Assembly: GCA_963772315.1 (NCBI GenBank)
Contig: CAVYWJ010000002.1
Coordinates: 372,001-436,000, forward strand
From: Haliangium sp963772315
Lineage (GTDB): Bacteria; Myxococcota_A; Polyangia; Haliangiales; Haliangiaceae
DNA: 64,000 nt
Direction: 5' to 3'
The notes under the pieces were generated by a model that was not told the DNA's origin, searched no databases, and saw only the letters and a program-made list of their open reading frames with translations. The position numbers and the translations under genes are program-made. Positions 1 to 19,137 of the stretch are shown one piece after another (the stretch's first letter is position 1; every line of letters begins with the position of its first letter).

Positions 1-2
1 TC

Positions 3-194
3 GCCATCGACGAGGTCGCGTCCGTGCTCGATGTTCCGCCCGCCACGGTCAAGAGCCACCTCTCTCGCGCGCGCAAGGAGCTCAGGGACCACCTCGCCGA
101 GCGCCCGCCACCGCCCTTGACCACGCGCACGACACCCGATGCGGGTCCCAGGAGCGAGCGCGCGCCTCGGGTGCTGATGCGCGACGGCGCGTGA
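3..194 (+). CDS. ECF-type RNA polymerase sigma factor, C-terminal fragment
   Basis: Only the last 63 residues are inside the window; the gene begins before base 1. They contain a sigma-70 region 4 helix-turn-helix (VASVLDVPPATVKSHLSRAR), the part that recognises the -35 element in extracytoplasmic-function sigma factors. After it comes a tail of about 30 residues rich in Pro, Arg and Thr with no recognisable domain, ending in TGA at 192-194. ECF sigma factors direct transcription of small stress or envelope regulons and usually sit beside an anti-sigma gene; the gene that follows here is glnS, so no partner is visible. The helix-turn-helix is clear, but the exact subgroup cannot be told. Confidence 0.75.
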   Translation, partial: AIDEVASVLDVPPATVKSHLSRARKELRDHLAERPPPPLTTRTTPDAGPRSERAPRVLMRDGA

Positions 195-361
195 CCCTGC
201 AGGCTACCCAGGTCATCCCCTCCGACGTGCGCTAGGTCGTGTTTCCGGGCAGTGGCCCGCCCGCATGCGTTGCGGAGCCGCCGGATTCGCTGCAAGATTC
301 CGGTCCCTGCGCAGCCCTGGCCGACGCCATTACAACCCTGCTGCGCAGCCGCGAGAGCGCC

Positions 362-2107
<1,746 letters not shown>

Positions 2108-2392
2108 AAGCCCTCCGGCAGATGACCTTGCTCAAATAGAGAAGCAAGGGACATTCTTTAGTAGTTCTCAGCTCGATATCGGCGGAGCGTCGACGCCAGA
2201 TACGCGCTCGCTGCGCCCGGAATGCTCGAAATCGTACGCGCATCGATGATCCCGACACGATGCGTCGTTCCAGGGTTGGACGCCTGCAGCACCGCAGGAT
2301 AACCCATGTATCTGGCGAACAGTTCACCATCCTGTCATGTCGGCATAGGATAATGGCCGGGCCTTCCCGTCGTTCATCCCGGCCAGCTCACG

Positions 2393-8125
<5,733 letters not shown>

Positions 8126-8180
8126 GGCGCGTGGGTGGCAGGGACCACAACATCTGGGTTGGCACTCCCAGACGAATCGA

Positions 8181-8207
8181 CCACGGCACGCTGTTCGCCT
8201 GCCGTGG
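8181..8207. terminator. hairpin between convergent genes
   Basis: A perfect 8-bp stem (CCACGGCA / TGCCGTGG) with an 11-nt loop lies in the 92-bp gap between the convergent hybrid kinase and encapsulin genes. There is no U-run, so it would act as a weak or factor-assisted terminator. The function is inferred from position. Confidence 0.4.
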
Positions 8208-8217
8208 CGCGCGCTCC

Positions 8218-9617
8218 TCAGCGCCCGATCTCGACGTTCTCGAGGACGCCGAGCGCGTCCGGGATGAGGATGGCCGCGGAGTAATACGCGCTGACGAGGT
8301 ACGAGATGATGGCCTTCTCGCTGATGCCCATGAAGCGGACATTGAGGCTGGGCTCGTACTCGTCGGGAATGCCAGTCTGGTGCAACCCGATGACTCCCTG
8401 ATCCTCCAGGCCGGTGCGCATCACCAGGATGGAGCTCACGCCGCCGTCGGTGATCGGGATCTTGTTGCAGGGGAAGATGGGAACGCCGCGCCAGGCGGCC
8501 AGATGCTGGCCATTCACCTCGACGGTCTGCGGGTAGAGGCCGCGGCGGCTGCACTCGCGACCGAACGCCGCGATGGTGCGGGGGTGAGCCAGGAAGAACC
8601 GGGTCTTTCGACGCCGGCAAAGCAGCTCGTCGAGGTCATCGGGCGTGGGCGGTCCGCTGCGCGTCTGGAGGCGCTGCTTGGCGTCGACGTTGTGCAGGAA
8701 GCCGAACTCGCGATTGTTGATCAGCTCGTGTTCCTGGGTCTCCCGCAGCGCCTCGATCGTCAGCCGGAGCTGCTCCTCGACCTGATTCATCGGACCGTTG
8801 TAGATATCCGCGACCCGGGTGTGCACGCGCAATATGGTCTGGGCAACGCTCAGCTCGTACTCACGAGGCTTGCTCTCGTAGTCGACGAAGGTCCCCGGCA
8901 GATCGGGCTCGCCCTTGTGCCCCGCGGCCATCGCGATGGCGACCTGACCGTCCTTGTCCTGCGGCTTCCTCGCCCGGGCCTTGAACTGCTCGATGTGGGC
9001 CCTGAGCTCATCGGACTGGCTGATCAACTCGTCGAACACGCGCTGATCCAGCGTCAGCACCGTGCCCGCGGTGACAGCCCTGGCCGTGAATGACCAGCGA
9101 TCCTGCGATTCGAGCAGCGCCTCGTAGGTGAAGTAATCACCCTCGGCCAGCACGCCCAGCACGGTCTGATCGCCGTACTTGCCGACACCGTGCTTCTCGA
9201 CCTTGCCGCGCGCGATGAGATAGATCTGGTCTGCTGGCGTGCCGGCCGCCACGATCACGTCACCGGGTTTCACGTCCCGCTGGACGAACTTGTCGGCGAG
9301 CTCCTCCAGCACGGCATCGTCGTCGAAGCCGCGCAGGATCGGCAGCTCGCCCAGCTCCCGCGGGATCACGCGCACGCCGGTTCCGACCTGGGTGAATGAG
9401 ACCCGGCCATCGCCCACGGCGTAGCTCAGCCGTCGGTTGACGCGGAAGACGCCCGCCGACACCTCCACCCAGGGCAGCACCTGGAGCAGCCATCGGGGAG
9501 AGATCCCCTGCATCTGCGGCGGCGACTTGGTCGTCGTCGCCAGGTTGCGTGCGGCCGCGGTGCCGAGGCTCAGCTGCTGCCGCACTCCGTCACCAGGGCC
9601 CGAATACGCCGAATTCG

Positions 9618-9621
<4 letters not shown>
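8218..9621 (-). CDS. family 2 encapsulin shell protein with cyclic-nucleotide-binding domain (shell 2)
   Basis: A 467-residue HK97-fold nanocompartment shell protein of the family 2B type. A conserved N-terminal arm (LSLGTAAARNLATTTKSPPQ) leads into the shell fold, which is interrupted at about 93-215 by a cyclic-nucleotide-binding-like domain; the fold resumes and ends in SYLVSAYYSAAILIPDALG. In the inserted domain the phosphate-binding cassette keeps Glu167 and Arg175. Its ATG overlaps the stop of the geosmin synthase by 4 nt (ATGA), so the two are translationally coupled, which strongly supports the terpene cyclase being its cargo. It is closely similar along its length to the other shell protein at 12070-13482. 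One short segment (LLCRRRKTRFF) departs from its sister's LLALVWKEPGFF and looks like a local double frameshift. Shell assembly is inferred from the family. Confidence 0.9.
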
Positions 9622-11975
<2,354 letters not shown>

Positions 11976-12069
11976 GTACTGCTGCTCGATATGGAATGAT
12001 CAGGGCCGGGCCGGGCCGGGCCGCTGGCGGATCGCTGGCCGGGTCGCTGCCGAGCGTTCCTCCGGCGCC

Positions 12070-13482
12070 TCACTCGCGGTGGTGGCGTCCGATCTCGACG
12101 TTCTCCAGGACTCCGAGCGCGTCGGGGACGAGCACGGACACGGAGTAGTAGGCGCTGACGAGGTACGACATGATCGCCTTCTCGTTGATGCCCATGAACC
12201 GGACGGACAGGCTGGGCTGATACTCGTCGGGGATGCCGGTCTGGTGCAGGCCGACGACGCCCTGCTTCTCCGCGCCGGCGCGGAGCAGCAGGATGGAGCT
12301 GGTGCGCGTGTCGGAGATCGGGATCTTGCTGCTGGGCAGGATGGGTACGCCGCGCCACGCGGGGACCTTGTTGCCGTTCAGCTCCGTGCTCTGCGGGTAG
12401 ACACCGAGGCGATTGCACTCCTGGCCGAACGCGGCGATGGTGCGAGGGTGGGCCAGGAAGAAGCCCGGCTCCTTCCAGACCAGGGCGAGGAGATCGTCGA
12501 GGTCGTCGGGCGTGGGCGGTCCGCTCCGGGTGTGGATGCGCTGCTTGAGATCCGCGTTGTGGAGCAGGCCGATCTCGCGGTTGTTGATCATCTCGTGCTC
12601 CTGCCGCTCGCGCAACGCCTCGATGGTCAGGCGGAGCTGCTCCTCGACCTGGTTCATCGGGTTGTTGTAAAGATCGGCGACGCGGGTGTGCACGCGGAGC
12701 ACGGTCTGGGCGACGCTGAGCTCGTACTCACGTGGCGAGAGCTCGTAATCGACGAAGGTCCCCGGCAGCTCCGGCTCCCCCTTGTGGCCCGCGGTCACCT
12801 CGATGGCGGCCTCACCCGCCTTGTCCTGCGGCTTCCTCGCGCGGGCCTTGAACTGCTCGACGTGGGTCCGGAGCGATTCGGACTGAGCGATCAAGTCGTC
12901 GAACGCCTGCTGCTGCAGGATGAGCACGGTGCACGGCGTGACGGCCTTGGCCGTGAACTGCCAGTAATCCTGCGTCTCCAGCAGGACCTCGTAGCTGAAG
13001 TGGTCGCCGTCGGCCAGCACCTCCAGCACGCTCTGATCACCGTATTTGCCGAGGCCGATCCGCTCGACCTTGCCACGGGCGATGAGGCAGATCGAGTCAG
13101 CCGGCTTGCCCGCCTCCACGATCAAGTCACCGGGCTTGAGGTCTCGCTGCACGAACCGGGTCGCCAGCGCGGCGAGGACCTCGACGTCGTCGAACCCGCG
13201 CAGGAGCGGCAGCTCGCAGAGCTCCTGGGGAATGACCTGTACGGTGGCCCCGGTGTTGGTGAAGGTGACGCGGCCGTCGCCGACGGCATAGCTCAGCCGG
13301 CGGTTCACGCGGAACACGCCGCCCGACACCTGCACCCACGGCAGCAGCTTGAGCAGCCAGCGCGATGTGATCCCCTGCATCTGCGGCGGGGATTTGGTCG
13401 TCGTGGCCAGGTTGCGCGCGGCCGACGTGCCGAGGCTCAGCTGCTGCCCACCCAGGAGACCTGATTTATCCGTATCAGACAT
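12070..13482 (-). CDS. family 2 encapsulin shell protein with cyclic-nucleotide-binding domain (shell 1)
   Basis: A 470-residue paralogue of the shell protein at 8218-9621 and the first gene of the operon. It has the same N-terminal arm (LSLGTSAARNLATTTKSPPQ), an inserted cyclic-nucleotide-binding-like domain at about 91-213, and the HK97-fold remainder with the intact segment LLALVWKEPGFFLAHP. In its phosphate cassette Glu165 is present, but the position of the ligand-binding Arg is Tyr173 (QDYW). The C-terminus is four residues longer than its sister's (GRHHRE). A good ribosome-binding site, GGAGAG, lies 7 nt before the ATG. Two shell proteins with one cargo suggest either a mixed two-component shell or two separate shells; the sequence cannot decide. 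Family 2B encapsulins are known to be linked to terpene cyclases. Confidence 0.9.
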   Translation of the reverse strand: MSDTDKSGLLGGQQLSLGTSAARNLATTTKSPPQMQGITSRWLLKLLPWVQVSGGVFRVNRRLSYAVGDGRVTFTNTGATVQVIPQELCELPLLRGFDDVEVLAALATRFVQRDLKPGDLIVEAGKPADSICLIARGKVERIGLGKYGDQSVLEVLADGDHFSYEVLLETQDYWQFTAKAVTPCTVLILQQQAFDDLIAQSESLRTHVEQFKARARKPQDKAGEAAIEVTAGHKGEPELPGTFVDYELSPREYELSVAQTVLRVHTRVADLYNNPMNQVEEQLRLTIEALRERQEHEMINNREIGLLHNADLKQRIHTRSGPPTPDDLDDLLALVWKEPGFFLAHPRTIAAFGQECNRLGVYPQSTELNGNKVPAWRGVPILPSSKIPISDTRTSSILLLRAGAEKQGVVGLHQTGIPDEYQPSLSVRFMGINEKAIMSYLVSAYYSVSVLVPDALGVLENVEIGRHHRE

Positions 13483-13881
13483 GTCCGAACTCTCCGATTT
13501 ACCCTTGTAGGGAAATGATTGATGTTGCCTTACGGACCTGGCTGAGCAGATTCGCGCATGGCGAACGTCGGCTTATTGCACACTTCTGCGCGCGACGACA
13601 ATGGCTTTTGATGCTCTCGATCCGCGTGTGCGGGCCTCTGCGCGGCCGGTCAGGGCGATCTCACGCGAACATGAAGATTCGAACTTTCTGGCACACAGGG
13701 ATCGCCGGGCGATCTCAGCGAGGGTAACATCCATGGATTTCTCACACTGATACAGGGAGTGATCGGGGCCATTGTCGGTAGCCTCGATCTCGTGAGCTCG
13801 TCGACGAGCTCCACCCGCCCCGGGTCAGCGCCTGCCCCCTGAGCCGCCGCGCCATCCCAACCGATGACGCGATGACGCCGA
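13483..13881. other. noncoding gap upstream of the encapsulin/geosmin operon
   Basis: About 400 bp, clearly less GC-rich than the flanking genes. It must hold the operon promoter (minus strand) and the end of the SDR transcript. No strong -35/-10 pair stands out. It contains a perfect 15-bp dyad at 13700-13714, and a direct repeat of CGAAC around 13670-13684. No ORF here looks real. Confidence 0.6.
13700..13714. promoter_or_regulatory. 15-bp perfect dyad upstream of the encapsulin operon
   Basis: GATCGCC-G-GGCGATC, a 7-1-7 perfect inverted repeat about 220 bp before the first shell gene and 170 bp after the SDR stop. It could be an operator for the operon or part of an SDR terminator; there is no U-run, which favours a protein-binding site. 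Confidence 0.35.
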
Positions 13882-14664
<783 letters not shown>

Positions 14665-14673
<9 letters not shown>

Positions 14674-14683
14674 ACGGTCCAAT
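14665..14683. promoter_or_regulatory. TetR-type operator between SDR and tetR genes
   Basis: ATTGACCATACGGTCCAAT is an inverted repeat (arms ATTGACC and GGTCCAAT, one-base bulge) in the divergent intergenic region; a further GGACC half-site lies at 14695-14699. TetR regulators commonly bind such GACC...GGTC dyads. It covers the proposed SDR start codon, so binding would block the SDR directly. Confidence 0.5.
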
Positions 14684-14731
14684 AGAGCCATTGTGGACCG
14701 AGAAGTCAAGTACGGCTATGCTGAGAGGGTC

Positions 14732-15382
14732 ATGGGCCGACCACGCAAGTTCGACGAGGAAGAGGTTCTCACGGCCGTGCGAGACCAGTTCTGGGCCAAG
14801 GGCTACGCTGCGACGTCCCTCGACGACCTCCTGACCGCGACCGGGCTCGGGAAGGGCAGCCTGTACTGCGCTTTCGGCGACAAGCATCAGCTCTTCCTCG
14901 CCGTGCTCGACGCCTACACCGCCTGGCGCCTCGAAGCCATGCGCGGCGCGCTCCAGGGTGACGGGCCGGCGATCGATCGCCTGCGCGCCCTCTTCCGGGT
15001 AGACGACGCCGGGCCGGGCGAGCTCCCGCCCGGCCGCGGCTGCATGCTGGTCAACAGCACCTCGGAGCTCGCGCCCCATGATCAAGACGTGGTCGAGCGG
15101 GCCCGGGCCGCGTTCGGCGCGGTCGAAGACTTGCTCGTCCATGCGGTCGAGCAAGCCCGCGACCAGGGCGACCTGCCCGCCGACACCAACGCCCGCGAGC
15201 TGGGGCGCCTCTTGCTCGCGATCCTGCAAGGGCAGGAGTTCCTCGCCAAGACCGGGATGGCACCAGCGGCGCTCGATCAGATTGGACGCGCCACCGCGTC
15301 CAGGCTGCTCGGAGACACCACCGCGAAACCTCGCGCGAAGCCCCGCAGCCAGCCATCCCGCAAGCGGAGCCGCACCCCGTGA
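14732..15382 (+). CDS. TetR/AcrR family transcriptional regulator
   Basis: A 216-residue repressor. The N-terminal helix-turn-helix domain begins MGRPRKFDEEEVL and includes GYAATSLDDLLTATGLGKGSLY, the standard TetR recognition helix region. The C-terminal ligand-binding half contains PPGRGCMLVNSTSELAPHD, typical of AcrR-like members that control a neighbouring reductase or drug-response gene. The ATG at 14732 is chosen over an open frame extending back to 14579, which would overlap the SDR gene. The C-terminus is Arg/Lys/Pro-rich. The likely target is the divergent SDR gene through the dyad at 14665-14683. Confidence 0.85.
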   Translation: MGRPRKFDEEEVLTAVRDQFWAKGYAATSLDDLLTATGLGKGSLYCAFGDKHQLFLAVLDAYTAWRLEAMRGALQGDGPAIDRLRALFRVDDAGPGELPPGRGCMLVNSTSELAPHDQDVVERARAAFGAVEDLLVHAVEQARDQGDLPADTNARELGRLLLAILQGQEFLAKTGMAPAALDQIGRATASRLLGDTTAKPRAKPRSQPSRKRSRTP

Positions 15383-15442
15383 TGCGGTCGTCAACGCCCC
15401 GCTGATCGCCCTGGCCAACGTCGGACGCTCGAGCTCCTTGCG

Positions 15443-15468
15443 TACCCGGAGGGGGCTACTACCGGGTA
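15443..15468. terminator. hairpin downstream of tetR
   Basis: TACCCGG and CCGGGTA form a 7-bp stem with a 12-nt loop, 60 bp after the TetR stop and before the RloA gene. There is no U-run, so it is a possible terminator or regulatory dyad only. Confidence 0.3.
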
Positions 15469-15597
15469 GACACTTGCATCCATACGGCGCGTTGAATGCC
15501 TCGGAATACTGTGCCATGGTTGATTTCGTGAGGTTTTCCGCAAAGAACTTGCGCAAAGTGCGCTCCGGCTCCCACGTATAGGGACTTACATCGCGCC

Positions 15598-16884
15598 ATG
15601 CTGATCGAATTCCGCGTCGAGAATCACCGCTCCATCCGCGACGAGCAAGCGCTGACCATGAGCGCCGGTCGGGTGGGCGCTTCGGATGATCTGCGGCCTC
15701 GCGAGGTCCCTGGTCACAACACGCGGGTGCTCACCGCCGCGGCTCTCTACGGCGCCAATGGCAGTGGCAAGAGCAACCTGCTCGCGGCGTTTGATTTCAT
15801 GCGGCAGGCGATCGTTCATTCTCATCGGATCTGGGCGCCGGAGGGGGGCATACCGCGGGCGCCCTTTGCGTGGGGTTCCAAGACCTCGGAGCCGTCGGTG
15901 TTCGAGGTGACCCTATTGCAGGAGGGCACGCGCTATCAGTATGGCTTTGTCGCGGACGACGAGTGCTTTCTGGAAGAGTGGCTCTACGCCTGGCCAGCCG
16001 GGCGCAAGCAGAGCTGGTTCGAGCGCGAGGGTGACGACTTCAAGTTCGGCGAGCATCTGCGCGGCGAACATCGCATGGTCGAGCAGGTCACGCGTCCCAA
16101 CGCGCTCTTCTTGTCGGCCGCGGCGCAGCACCGACACGAACAGCTCGCTGGAATCTATCGATGGTTCCAGGCCACGAGTACGGTGAACGTGAACCGCCGG
16201 CAACAAGGAATTTACGAGGACTCGAACTTCGAGGGATGGCTGCTGCAAACGTTTGATGGGGAATCCTCCTTCCCACAGCTCTCTCTGTTCGAGCATGAGC
16301 TATCGGTGGATGACCGCCTGGAATCTGTCCGCGATCTCGTACAAGCCGCGGACGTGGGCATCGTGGACATCAAGCCGGAATACCGGGAGCATGGCCTGGG
16401 CGCACGCTCGGGGCGGCGACGGCCATACCGCGTGATGGTACGCCACCAGAGCACCGCGGAAAACGCGTGGCTGCCCTTCAACGAGGAATCCCATGGCACC
16501 CAGGCGCTGTTCCGCATGGCCCCGTTTCTCCTGAACGCGCTGCAGAGCGGCAGCTTGCTCGTCATTGACGAGCTGGAGGCCAGCCTGCACCCGTTGCTGG
16601 CGCTCCAGGTCGTTCGACAGTTCAACGACCCTCGCGCCAACCCGCGCAATGCGCAGCTCCTGTTCACGACTCACGACACCAACCTGCTCGGCACCGAGCT
16701 GGGCGAGCCGGCGTTGCGTCGCGATCAGATCTGGCTCACCGAGAAGGACAAGGAGGGCGCGACCTGCCTCTATCCGCTCACCGATTACAAGCCTCGCAAG
16801 GCCGAGAATCTGGAGAGGGGTTATCTGCAGGGCAGATACGGGGCGATTCCGTTTCTGGGCCCGCTGGCACGAGTCGCAGAGTAG
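15598..16884 (+). CDS. RloA-like AAA ATPase (AbiL-type defence module)
   Basis: A 428-residue SMC/ABC-like ATPase. The Walker A is GANGSGKS (52-59), with the N-terminal strand LIEFRVENHRSIRDEQ typical of the OLD/RecF-like AAA_15 group. Walker B is LLVIDELEASLHP near 320-330 and the switch is TTHDTN shortly after. Most of the middle is the family's long insertion. It is followed 6 bp later by an RloB-like gene. RloA/RloB-type pairs (also called AbiLi/AbiLii) are phage-defence or restriction-associated modules in which the ATPase is thought to license a TOPRIM nuclease, like OLD and Gabija. The upstream 215 bp hold no gene. The defence role is inferred from family and pairing. Confidence 0.8.
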   Translation: MLIEFRVENHRSIRDEQALTMSAGRVGASDDLRPREVPGHNTRVLTAAALYGANGSGKSNLLAAFDFMRQAIVHSHRIWAPEGGIPRAPFAWGSKTSEPSVFEVTLLQEGTRYQYGFVADDECFLEEWLYAWPAGRKQSWFEREGDDFKFGEHLRGEHRMVEQVTRPNALFLSAAAQHRHEQLAGIYRWFQATSTVNVNRRQQGIYEDSNFEGWLLQTFDGESSFPQLSLFEHELSVDDRLESVRDLVQAADVGIVDIKPEYREHGLGARSGRRRPYRVMVRHQSTAENAWLPFNEESHGTQALFRMAPFLLNALQSGSLLVIDELEASLHPLLALQVVRQFNDPRANPRNAQLLFTTHDTNLLGTELGEPALRRDQIWLTEKDKEGATCLYPLTDYKPRKAENLERGYLQGRYGAIPFLGPLARVAE

Positions 16885-16890
16885 CGCCAC

Positions 16891-17625
16891 ATGGGCAGCA
16901 ACAGGCGCCACAGGCAACGTCGCTCAGCGCGTGGACCAGCGAGCCTCCGCCCCAGGCGGCGTCTGCTCGCGGTATGCGAGGGCAAGGTGACCGAGCCCTC
17001 GTACATCGAGGGATTCGTGCGCAAGACCCGCAATGCGACGGTCGAGGTGCGGATTCACGGCGAGCAAGGGGATCCGCGAAAACTCGTCGAGATGGCGAAG
17101 AGCGAGAAACAGCAAACCATTGCCCGGGCCAAGCGGCAAGACGATGACTTCTTGGCCTACGACGAAGTCTGGTGCGTCTTCGATCGCGATCAGCACGATC
17201 GGTTCGAGGACGCGTGCCAGATGGCCCGTGACAATCAGCTCGAGCTCGCGGTCTCCAACCCGTGTTTCGAACTCTGGCTACTCTTGCACTTCCGCGACAG
17301 TCCGGGCGCGCAGCATCGAGACCGCGTGCAACGGATGCTCAAGAAATATCTGCCCGAGTACGACAAGCACTTTGACTTCGAACGTGTCGCTGACGGAGTG
17401 GAGCAGGCGACCAAGCGTGCGCGCCATCTCGACCAGGAGGCCGAGAGCATGGGCGAGACCTTCCGCAGCCCCACGACTGGTGTCTATCGACTGATTGAAT
17501 CCATCGCCCGTGTCGAGCCTGTGACACCGAGCACCGACTCCGCGCCCCTGCCCCCTGTCGAGGCGCAGACCGCCAGTGCAAAGCCCCGCGGGGGCCGCGG
17601 CCCTGACAAGCCACCAGCGCGATGA
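16891..17625 (+). CDS. RloB-like TOPRIM-domain protein (AbiL-type defence module)
   Basis: A 244-residue partner of the upstream ATPase. After a very basic N-terminus, the TOPRIM-like core shows the acidic glutamate in LLAVCEGKVTEPSY (Glu30), an acidic DxD pair in WCVFDRDQHD (Asp98, Asp100) and the family motif NPCFELWLLLHF (from 123). These are the metal-binding residues expected for nuclease activity. The C-terminal 40 residues are Pro/Ser-rich and probably disordered. It is separated from the ATPase gene by 6 bp, and its stop overlaps the start of a small downstream ORF by 4 nt, so all three are probably one transcript. Confidence 0.8.
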   Translation: MGSNRRHRQRRSARGPASLRPRRRLLAVCEGKVTEPSYIEGFVRKTRNATVEVRIHGEQGDPRKLVEMAKSEKQQTIARAKRQDDDFLAYDEVWCVFDRDQHDRFEDACQMARDNQLELAVSNPCFELWLLLHFRDSPGAQHRDRVQRMLKKYLPEYDKHFDFERVADGVEQATKRARHLDQEAESMGETFRSPTTGVYRLIESIARVEPVTPSTDSAPLPPVEAQTASAKPRGGRGPDKPPAR

Positions 17626-17750
17626 GCCACCACGAGCGCGCTCCGCCGGCCAGCAATGACCCGGTGAATCGAGCGCTGACGGTGCTGTGGTACGTGATCG
17701 GCGGGGTCGCGGCCGGCGCAGCACACCGGGTGCTCGCGGGCGCACGCTGA
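17622..17750 (+). CDS. small membrane protein coupled to the RloAB module
   Basis: A 42-residue ORF whose ATG overlaps the RloB-like gene's stop codon in an ATGA junction, the usual sign of translational coupling. The product has a polar N-terminus (MSHHERAPPASNDPVNR) followed by one hydrophobic stretch, ALTVLWYVIGGVAAGAA, long enough for a single transmembrane helix, and a short basic end (HRVLAGAR). It resembles no family known to me. It ends before the repeat region that follows. Small membrane proteins are common effectors or adaptors in phage-defence operons; that role here is inference. It could also be a chance ORF in GC-rich DNA, but the junction and hydrophobicity argue against that. 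Confidence 0.5.
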   Translation: MSHHERAPPASNDPVNRALTVLWYVIGGVAAGAAHRVLAGAR

Positions 17751-17886
17751 AGCTCGGCAGGTCGCCACCTGTCGGCGTGATGTACCGGGCCCGCGATGGC
17801 GGGAACGGACGGGCCGGAGCGACGAGCCGGCAACTGCGATGGCGGGAACGATTTGCCGGACCGGCGAGACGTTGCGTCGAGGCGTG

Positions 17887-18396
17887 AATCGCACGCGCGG
17901 TGAGGTGAACCAGAACGCGAACCGCGTGAAGGCACACGGGAATCGCGCGAAGTGCGGCCCGGAGCGCGCAAAGTACGGCCGGGAGCGCGCGAAGTACGTC
18001 CCCAATCGTGGGGACGGCGCCGCGAACGCGGGGACGGCGCTCGAACGCGGGGGCCGCGCCTCGAACGCGGGGACGGCGCCGCGAACGCGGGGACGGCGCC
18101 GCGAACGCGGGGGCCGCGCCTCGAATCGTGCGAAGTGCGCTCCGAATCGTGCGGACTGCTTCCCGAATCGCGCGAAGTGCGCACCGAATCGCGGGGACTC
18201 GCTCGCCAATCGCGGGGACTCGCTCGCCAATCGCGCGGACTCGCTCGCCAATCGCGGGGACTCGCTCGCCAATCGCGCGGACTCGTTCGCCGAGCGCGCG
18301 GACTCGTTCGCCGAGCGCGCGGACTCGCTCGCCAATCGCGCGGACTCGCCCGCCAATCGCGCGAACTCGCCCGCCAATCGCGCGAACTCGCCCGCC
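17887..18396. repeat. degenerate 20-21-bp tandem repeat array
   Basis: About 24 head-to-tail units filling the gap between the RloAB module and the methyltransferase gene. A typical unit is AATCGCGCGGACTCGCTCGC plus C. Spacing is 21 bp at 17941-18004 and again from 18124 to the end, but 19-20 bp in the middle block (18025-18124), which uses a related unit with GGGGACGGCGC. Because the middle block breaks the 3-nt phase, the open frames that cross it on both strands are not convincing genes. There are no spacers, so it is not a CRISPR. The 136 bp before it (17751-17886) show nothing recognisable. Confidence 0.9.
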
Positions 18397-18402
18397 CTCG
18401 CG

Positions 18403-19137
18403 TCAGCCGCCGGGCTGCTTGCGCGCGAGGCCGCTGTAGCCGAGGAGGGCGCTGGGTGTGAAGGTGAAGCTGAAGTCCGCGGGCACGACGCCGGTCCTGA
18501 GCATGCGCCACATGGCGCCGTCGAAGCGCGGGCGCGAGCCGTGGAGCTCGATGCGCGCGAGGCCGTGCACGCGGCACATGGCGTCGAGCTCGGACGGCTT
18601 GATGAAGAGCCGCAGGACGTGCATGTCGTGCGGCGTGTTGCGCACGAACCACTCGACGCCCTTGATCACGATCAGCCACGACAGCCAGCTGCGGTTGAAC
18701 GTGTGGAAGAAGAACAGCCCGCCGGGCACGAGCACGCGGGCGATCTCGGCGACGACCGCGGCCGGGTCCTCGACGTGCTCGAGGAAGTCCATGGCGCAGA
18801 CCACGTCGAAGCTGCGGTCGGGGTACGGCAGCGCCAGCGCATCGCCGCTCTGGTAGCGGACGCGCTGCGTGCGATCGTGGCGCGCGGCCACGGCGAGGCT
18901 GTCGGCGGAGGCGTCGAGGCCGGTGACCTCGTGGCCGTCCTCGGCCAGGGCGTTGCTGAGGAAGCCGGCGCCGCAGCCGACATCGAGGATCGAGCAGGCG
19001 CGGTCAGGAAACGCCTGCCGGATGCGGTCCTGGACCCACGGGTTGCGCAGCCGCGCCTCGGCGCGCAGGAGCGCCACGGGATCATCCTGCGCCGAGTACC
19101 AGCGCTCGCCCAGCTGGTCGTAGAGGTCGTTGTTCAC
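18403..19137 (-). CDS. UbiG-like SAM-dependent methyltransferase
   Basis: A 244-residue class I methyltransferase related to 3-demethylubiquinone O-methyltransferases. Motif I is SILDVGCGAGFL (about 49-60), the acidic loop is GLDAS, and the post-motif is MDFLEHVEDPA. The start is a GTG at 19137 (VNNDLYDQLGERWY), which gives the usual N-terminus and a 4-nt overlap with the upstream membrane-protein gene. It is the last gene of a three-gene minus-strand cluster headed by a type III polyketide synthase, so it probably O-methylates the phenolic or quinone product. Its stop abuts the 21-bp repeat array. Confidence 0.85.
   Translation of the reverse strand: MNNDLYDQLGERWYSAQDDPVALLRAEARLRNPWVQDRIRQAFPDRACSILDVGCGAGFLSNALAEDGHEVTGLDASADSLAVAARHDRTQRVRYQSGDALALPYPDRSFDVVCAMDFLEHVEDPAAVVAEIARVLVPGGLFFFHTFNRSWLSWLIVIKGVEWFVRNTPHDMHVLRLFIKPSELDAMCRVHGLARIELHGSRPRFDGAMWRMLRTGVVPADFSFTFTPSALLGYSGLARKQPGG

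Noticed and set aside
239..361. N-terminal extension of GlnRS
   Set aside because: The extra residues are unlike the family and an ATG at 362 gives the expected start region.
17887..18396. CRISPR array
   Set aside because: Units follow each other directly without spacers and are degenerate; no cas genes are in the window.
17887..18396. Heptad-repeat coiled-coil protein encoded across the array
   Set aside because: The 19-20-bp block breaks the frame, the frames are open on both strands because the unit lacks stops, and no start site is convincing.
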